IMG/VR virus record: IMGVR_UViG_3300002460_000191 | Location: 1 to 21,331 of that record | Source: a virus | Length of the DNA stretch: 21,331 nucleotides | Direction: 5' to 3' (one strand) | In this document: piece by piece, positions 1 to 4,808 of the stretch | Layout of the letters: every line of letters starts with the position of its first letter | Numbering within the stretch: the stretch's first letter is position 1 | Position numbers and translations under genes: made by a program | Notes under the pieces: generated by a model | Databases searched by the model: none | Seen by the model: the letters and a program-made list of their open reading frames with translations, nothing else | What the model was told of the DNA's origin: nothing

Positions 1-1
1 T

Positions 2-73
2 AGACAAGTCTACTGTTGGCGAGGTCCTTATAAGTCCTACACCTATAGAAGGCTGGAGCTAAAAGTATTATGA
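2..73 (+). CDS. C-terminal fragment of an upstream gene (partial)
   Basis: Frame 2 is open from the window edge to a TGA at 71-73, giving 23 residues rich in Tyr, Arg and Leu. The TGA overlaps the ATG of the next gene at 70 in an ATGA arrangement, which is the usual junction in this window, so I read it as the end of a real gene. The other two frames carry stops. The fragment is too short for a function, and a chance open frame of this length is possible. Confidence 0.4.
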   Translation, partial: RQVYCWRGPYKSYTYRRLELKVL

Positions 74-324
74 CTGAATTACTAGCACTTATACTCGGCT
101 TACAGCTCGGATATTGGGGTCGTACAATATCGTCTAAGGTGTCAGATATTCACCACGCTCTTAGAAATAGAATAGAAAACCCCGCCGGCGTTGTTAAACC
201 CAACCCTCAAAAGATAGCCGACAGGTCAGATGATTCACCTACGGGACCGGTCAGACCTCCTGATCCTAAGCAGTACGCAATCCAGAATCAGATTAGAGAG
301 AATGAGCTGAAAGCTAGGGTATGA
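70..324 (+). CDS. Small protein with N-terminal hydrophobic segment, unknown function
   Basis: 84 residues. Residues 4-16 (LLALILGLQLGYW) form one hydrophobic stretch that could be a short membrane anchor; the rest is polar and Pro-rich (residues 38-66) with a charged C-terminus. The ATG overlaps the preceding stop, and a GGAG sits about 11 bases upstream, a rather long spacing. The last codons overlap the next gene by four bases (ATGA). I do not recognise a family. A membrane-anchored phage accessory protein is a guess from the N-terminus only. Confidence 0.6.
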   Translation: MTELLALILGLQLGYWGRTISSKVSDIHHALRNRIENPAGVVKPNPQKIADRSDDSPTGPVRPPDPKQYAIQNQIRENELKARV

Positions 325-593
325 ACTGTGAACTTTGCAATAAACCCAGTAACAGAGGCGGAGTCATCAACGGTAAATACTACTCCTCGATCTGCAACGA
401 CTGTATATCGGGGCAGACCCGCCTCATATCTGCACAGGCCGCGGAGTTTCAACGCCTCTCCGACCGACAAGAGTTCGCCAAAGACATCATCCAACCTTAT
501 GACGGCGATAAACCCAATGGCGAGTTCATCAAGGCCTATCCAAATAAGGCCAAGGAAATGTTTAGCGAACAGCAATTACGGGAGTTCGGATGA
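321..593 (+). CDS. Small zinc-binding (CxxC...CxxC) protein
   Basis: 90 residues. Cys3/Cys6 and Cys25/Cys28 form two CxxC knuckles separated by 18 residues, the pattern of a treble-clef or zinc-ribbon fold. The C-terminal two thirds (from about residue 35) look helical and charged, ending in an EQQLREFG tail. It overlaps both neighbours by four bases (321-324 and 590-593), so it is translated as part of a coupled operon. A rival frame at 328-597 covers the same DNA but lacks the cysteine pattern and does not fit the ATGA junctions. Function unknown; zinc binding is inferred from spacing of cysteines only. Confidence 0.7.
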   Translation: MNCELCNKPSNRGGVINGKYYSSICNDCISGQTRLISAQAAEFQRLSDRQEFAKDIIQPYDGDKPNGEFIKAYPNKAKEMFSEQQLREFG

Positions 594-793
594 GTGATTA
601 CTTCGACAATCAGGACGATGCGGTATTCAAGGTCTACAAAGCTCAGAACATGAAAGAGTTTGCTGACTTATTACAAACCATAACTAATGCTAATGACAAT
701 TTTCACTTGGTCTGGATACAACCCTATGACCACGCCCACCATACAGGTTACGAATTCATAATATCAACGCCAAAGGAGAAATCAGATGTTTAA
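590..793 (+). CDS. Hypothetical small acidic protein
   Basis: 67 residues, unrecognised. The sequence suggests a small alpha/beta fold: a helix around residues 18-32 (AQNMKEFADLLQTIT) followed by strands around 38-60. A GGGAG precedes the ATG by about 5 bases, inside the end of the upstream gene. The 3' end overlaps the next small gene at 786. No catalytic motif; the His cluster HAHH around residues 48-51 may be incidental. Confidence 0.6.
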   Translation: MSDYFDNQDDAVFKVYKAQNMKEFADLLQTITNANDNFHLVWIQPYDHAHHTGYEFIISTPKEKSDV

Positions 794-959
794 GAGGAAA
801 GGTGCGAAACCGGAAGTTAAAGCCCTGAATCCAATAGTGGAGGTAGCCCTAGCGGTTGCCATTGTATCTAACAAGGTGGATGTAGATAGGATGTCCAACG
901 GTCAGTTGCTTAACGCAATCTTTGAAGAACTAACTAAAGTGGAGAAAACAGATGAGTAA
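786..959 (+). CDS. Hypothetical 57-aa protein
   Basis: ATG at 786 lies inside the stop region of the previous gene and AAAGGAGAAA just upstream serves as ribosome-binding site. The product has a basic N-terminus (MFKRKGAKPEVKA), a hydrophobic stretch IVEVALAVAIV at residues 17-27 and an amphipathic C-terminal helix. The TAA (957-959) overlaps the ATG of the next gene (952). The gene fills an otherwise unexplained gap in a contiguous operon, which is the main reason to accept it. No recognised family. Confidence 0.6.
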   Translation: MFKRKGAKPEVKALNPIVEVALAVAIVSNKVDVDRMSNGQLLNAIFEELTKVEKTDE

Positions 960-1221
960 AAAACCAGAAGGCTCAACAGCCAAGCGATTCACATTAAAAA
1001 AGACCGAGGCTATGGTCATTAATCAGATACAAGCCTCTGCGAACAACGACAAGAGCATGTTCTTAGTACATCTCGCTACTGACAGATGGGCTTACCCAGT
1101 CACCCAAAACACCCAATTCAAGTTCTTGGACAACAACGAGGTTGAGGTAAGTGAGCTAGAGCCTGAACCGAAGCAGAAGGTAGCTGACGCGGTTGAGCCA
1201 GTTGTTAGGAAGGCTAAGTAA
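952..1221 (+). CDS. Hypothetical small protein with acidic tail
   Basis: 89 residues. The N-terminus is basic (MSKKPEGSTAKRFTLKK), the centre (residues 20-60) alternates polar and aromatic residues as in a small beta fold, and the C-terminus (about 63-80) is rich in Glu and Pro. GGAGAAAAC upstream of the ATG is a fair ribosome-binding site within the previous gene. The stop TAA overlaps the next ATG (1221) by one base. No recognised family or motif. Confidence 0.6.
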   Translation: MSKKPEGSTAKRFTLKKTEAMVINQIQASANNDKSMFLVHLATDRWAYPVTQNTQFKFLDNNEVEVSELEPEPKQKVADAVEPVVRKAK

Positions 1222-1400
1222 TGCAACTGTTAATGGAAATCAAGAAGACTAGTCAGCGCAAATTGGCGAGTGGCGATAACGCATATCAGCTCGTTTTAGA
1301 GTGCGAGGATTCACAAGTCATGGACCTGGGGAAGCTAAGACCGGACTCATTAGTTCTTGTTGAGATACGGGCCGAGGGTGAGGAGGAAGAGCATGACTGA
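1221..1400 (+). CDS. Hypothetical 59-aa protein
   Basis: Starts at the last base of the preceding stop (TAATG) and ends by overlapping the next start at 1393. The product begins MQLLMEIKKTSQRK, continues with strand-like segments (AYQLVLECED, SLVLVEIRAE) and ends in a run of acidic residues (EGEEEEHD). That layout suggests a compact beta domain, possibly binding a partner through its charged tail. No family recognised. Support comes from its exact fit between coupled neighbours. Confidence 0.55.
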   Translation: MQLLMEIKKTSQRKLASGDNAYQLVLECEDSQVMDLGKLRPDSLVLVEIRAEGEEEEHD

Positions 1401-1497
1401 TTTAGAAGCCCTGCGAATGGGAGTCGGTCTAATAATGATGTTCACTGGCATCGCTATGATAATCGCCTTCTGGTCAGATAGGAACCGCAAGCTCTGA
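1393..1497 (+). CDS. 34-aa single-pass membrane peptide
   Basis: ATG at 1393 with GAGGAGGAAGAG immediately upstream, a strong purine-rich ribosome-binding site. After a short polar N-terminus (MTDLEALR) residues 9-27 are continuously hydrophobic (MGVGLIMMFTGIAMIIAFW), followed by a charged C-terminus SDRNRKL. This is a textbook one-helix membrane topology with the positive tail in the cytoplasm. Phage peptides of this form include spanin or holin-like and superinfection proteins, but nothing here distinguishes these. The gene is coupled to its neighbours at both ends. Confidence 0.55.
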   Translation: MTDLEALRMGVGLIMMFTGIAMIIAFWSDRNRKL

Positions 1498-1522
1498 TGA
1501 AAACTATCCAATGGAGTGGATT

Positions 1523-1834
1523 ATGTTAATCCCCCACTCAGTAAAAGTAGGCTCACTGACCTATAAAGTCACCCGCGGCCCTAAAATGCACCACGATGAC
1601 ATAAAGGCTTGGGGTATTACAGACCACGAAAGCCAAGTAATTCAGCTTCAAGAAGGTATGAGCAAGGAACGCGAGGCCGAGACATTCTTACACGAGCTTA
1701 TGCACTGCGCTATGGCTACCTGTGGAATCGGTTACGCACTGGAGCAAAACCGCAACGTGAGCGAAGAAGAACTGGTCAATGGAACGTCACGGATGCTGTA
1801 CCAGATAATAACAGATAACAAGTTGGTGTTTTAG
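1523..1834 (+). CDS. HExxH zinc peptidase-like protein
   Basis: 103 residues from the ATG at 1523. I prefer this start to the ATG at 1511 because GGAG at 1513-1516 lies six bases upstream of it, while nothing suitable precedes 1511. The motif HELMH (residues 57-61) is the zinc-binding helix of gluzincin-type metallopeptidases, and the Glu cluster around residues 81-83 (SEEELVNG) could supply the third ligand. Short proteins with a conserved LTYKV-type N-terminal strand and this helix are common in phage genomes and resemble ImmA/IrrE or SprT-like folds. Substrate is unknown. It could be catalytically active or act on a host regulator; neither is shown. Confidence 0.7.
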   Translation: MLIPHSVKVGSLTYKVTRGPKMHHDDIKAWGITDHESQVIQLQEGMSKEREAETFLHELMHCAMATCGIGYALEQNRNVSEEELVNGTSRMLYQIITDNKLVF

Positions 1835-2197
1835 ATGAGCAATCAACAAATCCTAGAACAAGCCATACAGAAAGCTATTGACGGTCGGTTCTACAGTTTT
1901 GCATATGGAGCTTTCGGTAAGCCAGAGTTCGTAGTTGGCTCAGAAGATAGATTTGGGCATACCAAAGTTTGGGTAAAAGATTGGCCTGATGAATGGGTAT
2001 CAGCCGAGTATATTATCTTCTCCCACGACTTCGCTAAGGCAATTTTTGGCTCGGATATGCAGAATGGACAACCTAAATGGCGTAACGCTTTGCAGTATAT
2101 GGTTGTACAGGATGACCCTATTGAGGCACTGGGAAGGTTGATTGACGATTACCTAGGAGAACACTTGGATGGCGACTCCGAGCAATCCGCCGAATAA
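1835..2197 (+). CDS. Hypothetical phage protein
   Basis: 120 residues, starting directly after the previous TAG. The sequence is mixed alpha/beta with many aromatics and a segment FSHDFAKAIFG...WRNALQYMVVQDDPIEALGRLIDDYL in the second half that recalls a small protein often seen in phage genomes next to DNA-metabolism or packaging genes. I do not know a function for it. Its end overlaps the helix-turn-helix gene at 2169 by 29 bases, so the two are translationally linked. Confidence 0.6.
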   Translation: MSNQQILEQAIQKAIDGRFYSFAYGAFGKPEFVVGSEDRFGHTKVWVKDWPDEWVSAEYIIFSHDFAKAIFGSDMQNGQPKWRNALQYMVVQDDPIEALGRLIDDYLGEHLDGDSEQSAE

Positions 2198-2600
2198 GCT
2201 CCTCGTAAAGAGAAAGGAGTTCGAGGCGTTCCTTGGAATTATAAAGAACGGCCAAGCGTCGCATTGGGTGGACATCGCCCGCACTCTTGGAGTATCCAAG
2301 GACACCATAACCGACTGGAAGAAGCTACCGGAAGCCCAACAAGCTATATCGGATGGTATCACCCACGCTGTAGAGCAGATGCAGACAGTGGGCAAGCGTG
2401 ACTGGCGCATGTGGGAGTCCAAACACAAGATGCTCACCCAAAAAGAGGAAGAAGCTCAGCCAACAGGCACCACCTACAACACCTTCATCCAGCAGAACAA
2501 TCTGAACCCCAACGCACCAGGAGCTAAAGAGATTGTTGATGCCACGCTAGTAACACTTATGAGCAAGACAAAGAGGTTGGGCCATGAGAATAACCTTTGA
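2169..2600 (+). CDS. terS: Helix-turn-helix protein, candidate terminase small subunit
   Basis: 143 residues. Residues 31-52 (SHWVDIARTLGVSKDTITDW) read as a homeodomain-like helix-turn-helix, followed by an amphipathic helix that could drive oligomerisation. Small terminase subunits have this size and an N-terminal HTH that binds the packaging site, and the large terminase is 2.2 kb downstream on the same strand. A TAGGAGA about 8 bases upstream of the ATG supports the start. The assignment is an inference from fold and context; a transcription regulator is the main alternative. The separation from terL is unusual and is partly explained by the GC-richer cassette in between. Confidence 0.5.
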   Translation: MATPSNPPNKLLVKRKEFEAFLGIIKNGQASHWVDIARTLGVSKDTITDWKKLPEAQQAISDGITHAVEQMQTVGKRDWRMWESKHKMLTQKEEEAQPTGTTYNTFIQQNNLNPNAPGAKEIVDATLVTLMSKTKRLGHENNL

Positions 2601-2796
2601 AGCTCGGTTAGACACCGACAAAGATTCGAGAACTCTTAGTAAGCTAATGAGCTATTGCGTGGATAGGGGAATTACCCTGATGTACTCAGATAGCGGGACG
2701 GGTAAGCTGAGGTTTGCATTAGAGGGCAAAGTATCAGTGCTCAAAGATATAATCGAGCACTTTAAGAAAGTACAGAGTCATGAAGAAGCGACTTGA
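2584..2796 (+). CDS. Hypothetical small protein
   Basis: 70 residues, overlapping the HTH gene by 17 bases and the next gene by 17 bases. The pattern (RITFEARLD strand, helix DSRTLSKLMSYCVDRGI, strand TLMYSD, strand KLRFALEG, helix VSVLKDIIEHFKKV) suggests a two-helix, three-strand alpha/beta domain resembling ACT or ferredoxin-like small folds. No active-site motif and no recognised family. Confidence 0.55.
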   Translation: MRITFEARLDTDKDSRTLSKLMSYCVDRGITLMYSDSGTGKLRFALEGKVSVLKDIIEHFKKVQSHEEAT

Positions 2797-2977
2797 TTTC
2801 AAATTGCCATTCGACCCAGCGTGGGTAGCCAGGGCCAGAGAATCTGAGCTTAGGATTATGGCCCGGCATGGCCTAGAGCCGGTAGTGCATGATATTGACA
2901 CCGAAATAATCAGAAGGGTTAGAAAGACCAAGGCCCAAGGCGATAGCTGGGCGGGGTGGAATGGTAAGAAACAGTAG
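2780..2977 (+). CDS. Hypothetical basic small protein
   Basis: 65 residues with many Arg and Lys and a long predicted helix (residues 12-60). It starts with ATG inside the end of the upstream gene and ends with TAG at 2975-2977. It is the last member of the overlapping left operon before the structured non-coding stretch. High charge suggests nucleic-acid binding, but there is no diagnostic motif. Confidence 0.55.
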   Translation: MKKRLDFKLPFDPAWVARARESELRIMARHGLEPVVHDIDTEIIRRVRKTKAQGDSWAGWNGKKQ

Positions 2978-2987
2978 TTGTCTGAGT

Positions 2988-3101
2988 TGAGGGGTAGAAA
3001 TGTCTCGGCCCGGAGTTTTTAGACTCCACACTGGCGTTATAAAGCTCTGCAGAGCAAGTCGATAGCGGAGCAATCACCCCTCACCCCAGCTAACTAGCTG
3101 G
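2988..3101 (+). ncRNA. Multi-hairpin structured intergenic element (possible RNA or packaging site)
   Basis: The 169-base gap between genes holds four clear inverted repeats. An 8-bp closing stem pairs TGAGGGGT (2988-2995) with ACCCCTCA (3076-3083). Inside it are GGAGT/ACTCC (3012-3016, 3023-3027) and GCTCTGC/GCGGAGC (3044-3050, 3065-3071, one G-U). Directly after is CCAGCT-AACT-AGCTGG (3086-3101). A branched fold of this kind could be a non-coding RNA, a translation control element or a DNA site used by terminase. There is no tRNA T-loop and no T-run. The structure is visible; the role is not. Confidence 0.4.
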
Positions 3102-3146
3102 AACCTTAACAATCTGCCGCCAAGTTTAGTTTAGAAAGGTTTAGAT

Positions 3147-3326
3147 ATGAACAAGAAAAGGAAAATAGTGTTTAGTGACAAGAGCCAAGGTTTAGAGGGT
3201 GACTGGCCGGTTGCCATAGTTGCGGAGCAGGATGTTAAATCTGGGGGATTGTACAGCACAATAGTTGACCCAGTTTTTAACGGAGCGATACAAAACAATC
3301 TTTTATTTACACACGATAAAAGATAA
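3147..3326 (+). CDS. Hypothetical 59-aa protein
   Basis: ATG at 3147 with AGAAAGG (3133-3139) as ribosome-binding site. The product starts with a basic segment (MNKKRKIVFSDK), then LEGDWPVAIVAEQDVKSGGLYSTIVDPVF, which looks like a small beta barrel or SH3-like fold. Ends TAA at 3324-3326. It stands apart from its neighbours, with the structured element before it and a 63-base gap (3327-3389) after it in which I see no feature apart from the next ribosome-binding site. No family recognised. Confidence 0.5.
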   Translation: MNKKRKIVFSDKSQGLEGDWPVAIVAEQDVKSGGLYSTIVDPVFNGAIQNNLLFTHDKR

Positions 3327-3389
3327 TCACTTGGCGGTGGTTTGTTGGGGTAACTCAACGCACATTACAATCCGGTCAAAGGAGTCCAC

Positions 3390-3545
3390 ATGGACTGTCC
3401 CAACTGTCCATCTCATCCGCCCATGAAGCGTGTGGCGGGGAACATCTGGGTCTGCACCTGGTGTGATCTACTCATCGTCAACTCTAAGGAGGTGAGCGGT
3501 GACTCGCTCCCGCCGAGTGCGATACCTCGGCAAGCGCAAGTGTGA
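3390..3545 (+). CDS. Zinc-ribbon mini-protein (CxxC...CxxC)
   Basis: 51 residues starting at ATG 3390 with AAGGAG (3379-3384) upstream. Cys3/Cys6 (DCPNC) and Cys22/Cys25 (VCTWC) form a rubredoxin-like zinc ribbon with an aromatic between the second pair. The C-terminal 20 residues overlap the HNH gene in a different frame, so that part may not be under selection for protein. It opens the GC-richer cassette. Small zinc ribbons often accompany HNH genes, but a functional link is not shown. Confidence 0.55.
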   Translation: MDCPNCPSHPPMKRVAGNIWVCTWCDLLIVNSKEVSGDSLPPSAIPRQAQV

Positions 3546-3795
3546 GCTGTGCCAAAGAGCTGGGACTGAAAAGAACCCGCTCCAAGCACACCATACTGAT
3601 GGCAACCCAGCCAACAACATCAAGGAGAACTTCTTGGTGGTACACATGCGGGTCTGCCATCCGTTCGCGGACTTCATTACTCAGCTATACCTGCTCAACG
3701 GCAAGAAGGCCAACCGGCGTATCGTCCTGGCGGCCTGGACTACCCTCACCTGGAAAGAACCAGGAATCGAGGACATCCTGACGAGAGGGAGCTGA
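3499..3795 (+). CDS. HNH endonuclease-like protein
   Basis: 98 residues from a GTG start at 3499; AAGGAGG (3486-3492) six bases upstream fixes it. Cys15/Cys18 and Cys53/His54 give the structural zinc site, and the core HHTDGNPANN (residues 31-40) with a following Asn44 matches the HNH metal/active-site hairpin of phage HNH proteins. Such proteins nick or cut DNA; some assist terminase in cos phages and others are homing-type. The position between the terS candidate and terL is compatible with a packaging role, but the base composition (about 57% GC over 3481-3780 against about 43-45% in sampled lines outside) suggests later arrival. Confidence 0.8.
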   Translation: MTRSRRVRYLGKRKCELCQRAGTEKNPLQAHHTDGNPANNIKENFLVVHMRVCHPFADFITQLYLLNGKKANRRIVLAAWTTLTWKEPGIEDILTRGS

Positions 3796-3796
3796 C

Positions 3797-3871
3797 GTGT
3801 TCATCCTACGGGATGCCCTACTGTTCGCACGGCTGGTGTTCTACTGGCTGTGCAGGAAGGTGGGAACATGA
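3797..3871 (+). CDS. 24-aa hydrophobic peptide (possible)
   Basis: A GTG at 3797, one base after the HNH stop, opens a short frame that ends TGA 3869-3871 overlapping the next ATG (3868). The peptide FILRDALLFARLVFYWLCRKVGT is a single hydrophobic, Arg-containing helix with a basic end. ACGAGAGGGAG before the GTG could be a ribosome-binding site. It may simply be a coupling leader for the exported protein behind it. Short length keeps confidence low. Confidence 0.35.
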   Translation: MFILRDALLFARLVFYWLCRKVGT

Positions 3872-4161
3872 AGTACCTGCTAGTCATCGTAGCGACTATC
3901 GCTGTACTGGGATGGTCGCAGGGCGTAACCGCCCAGCAAGCCCCCGAACCAGACCCCTTGCAGACCGCTTGCAAGTACCTCTGGGACTTCGGGGAAGTCG
4001 CCGGACTGGAAATCAACAACTGCCGCCGGACAGCACCCGACGAGTTCTCCTGGCGGGGAACCACCGTCCACGTCCGTCTGTCTACCAGCCAAGGCCCCGT
4101 GAACCTCACGGTTCGCACCATTCGTTCACCTTGGCAGGTGGTCAACTGGGCGCAGGAATAG
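3868..4161 (+). CDS. Exported protein with signal peptide, unknown function
   Basis: 97 residues from the ATG at 3868, chosen over the GTG at 3850 because AGGAAGG (3854-3860) precedes it at seven bases. The N-terminus MKYLLVIVATIAVLGWSQGVTA is a classical Sec signal peptide with a likely cleavage after VTA. The mature part contains two cysteines (TACKYLW and INNCRRT) that could form a disulphide and a beta-rich C-terminal half. A phage protein sent across the inner membrane could alter the cell envelope or block superinfection, but no family is recognised. GC content and codon use match the HNH gene and differ from the rest of the window. Confidence 0.65.
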   Translation: MKYLLVIVATIAVLGWSQGVTAQQAPEPDPLQTACKYLWDFGEVAGLEINNCRRTAPDEFSWRGTTVHVRLSTSQGPVNLTVRTIRSPWQVVNWAQE

Positions 4162-4173
4162 GAAGACCGGAAC

Positions 4174-4206
4174 GGGGGCTAGTGAATCATATTCTCATTA
4201 GCCCCC
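4174..4206 (+). terminator. 12-bp hairpin, terminator-like without a T-run
   Basis: GGGGGCTAGTGA (4174-4185) pairs with TCATTAGCCCCC (4195-4206) with one G-U pair and a nine-base loop. It closes the GC-richer cassette and precedes the ATG at 4218. The downstream sequence AACTTAAATAG has no T-run, so it is not a canonical intrinsic terminator; it may be a weak terminator, an mRNA processing or stability element, or a junction scar. Confidence 0.45.
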
Positions 4207-4217
4207 AACTTAAATAG

Positions 4218-4355
4218 ATGAATACCACTCACGACGACCCAATAATACATGGCTGGCAATGTCCAGTCTGTAAAAGGATATTTCAGAAACACGGTGAGTG
4301 TTATGTATGTAAAAAGTTCTTAAAGCCGATGGTGATACAGATTGATGAAGGATAA
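4218..4355 (+). CDS. 45-aa zinc-ribbon mini-protein
   Basis: ATG at 4218. Cys15/Cys18 (QCPVC) and Cys28/Cys31 (ECYVC) sit only ten residues apart, giving a very compact zinc ribbon or zinc-finger knuckle. The C-terminus KKFLKPMVIQIDEG is basic then acidic. There is no strong ribosome-binding site; the hairpin at 4174-4206 ends 11 bases before the start. Its TAA (4353-4355) overlaps the HAD gene at 4345. Function unknown. Confidence 0.5.
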   Translation: MNTTHDDPIIHGWQCPVCKRIFQKHGECYVCKKFLKPMVIQIDEG

Positions 4356-4680
4356 GCTACTCCAAATTCTCAAAGACCCCAACGACAAGGTGATTGCTAT
4401 TGATATGGACGGCGTTCTCTGTGAGGGCGAGTTCTGGGGTGAAGGAGAGCCGATACCCAAGCAGGACATCATAGATAAAGTTTGGGGTTGGTATAAGAAG
4501 GGCGCTCACATCATCATCTACACCGCCAGACAGCCGATTTACTACCCTGAAACCCACGCATGGTTGATCAAGCACAAAGTACCTTTTCACGGGATATGTA
4601 TGCTCATGAAGCCTGGGGCTGACATCTACATAGACGACAAAGCTTTAAACCTTGAGGACATAGCTCCGAGGTTGGTGTGA
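4345..4680 (+). CDS. HAD-superfamily phosphatase-like protein
   Basis: 111 residues. The start is ATG 4345; the TTG at 4342 is an alternative. HAD motif I is DMDGV with Asp20 as nucleophile and Asp22 as acid/base, motif II is Thr60 in YTAR, motif III Lys is probably Lys89 (KPGAD), and motif IV is DIYIDDKA with Asp97/Asp98 binding Mg2+. All four catalytic elements are present. There is no large cap domain, so it belongs with the small capless (C0-type) HAD phosphatases, which often act on macromolecular or phospho-sugar and nucleotide phosphates. Substrate is unknown; a 3'-phosphatase in nucleic-acid repair or nucleotide metabolism is plausible in a phage. It overlaps the next gene by four bases (GTGA). 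Confidence 0.8.
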   Translation: MKDKLLQILKDPNDKVIAIDMDGVLCEGEFWGEGEPIPKQDIIDKVWGWYKKGAHIIIYTARQPIYYPETHAWLIKHKVPFHGICMLMKPGADIYIDDKALNLEDIAPRLV

Positions 4681-4808
4681 ATAAGAAAACCCTACGAAGG
4701 ATTATTGGTGTGCGACTGATGTTACTCGTTTGGCCTTACGGTAGACATAAGTATTACTCGTACCGATTGTATAGGTTGGCAACTTGGGTTGCAGATGGTG
4801 GTTACTGA
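4677..4808 (+). CDS. Hypothetical 43-aa basic protein
   Basis: GTG start at 4677 overlapping the HAD stop (GTGA), ending TGA 4806-4808 overlapping the terL ATG (TGATG). The peptide has a hydrophobic stretch IIGVRLMLLVWPY (residues 9-21) followed by a Tyr/Arg-rich tail. CTCCGAGG upstream is a fair ribosome-binding site. It bridges exactly the gap between two confident genes with coupling at both ends. It may be a short membrane peptide or a coupling leader for terL. Confidence 0.45.
   Translation: MNKKTLRRIIGVRLMLLVWPYGRHKYYSYRLYRLATWVADGGY

Noticed and set aside
328-597. 89-aa open frame overlapping the CxxC gene at 321
   Set aside because: No ATGA coupling, no cysteine pattern, and Ser/Thr/Pro-rich composition typical of an off-frame reading.
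1497-1529. 10-codon frame starting at the TGATG after the membrane peptide
   Set aside because: Too short and composed of overlap between two genes; at most a coupling leader for the 1523 gene.
2988-3101. tRNA or tmRNA in the structured gap
   Set aside because: No 7-bp acceptor with T-arm, no GTTCRA loop and no plausible anticodon arm.
3813-4217. 134-aa open frame over the exported-protein gene
   Set aside because: Arg/Pro/Gly-rich shadow of the frame with a clear signal peptide; no ribosome-binding site, and it would read through the 4174-4206 hairpin.
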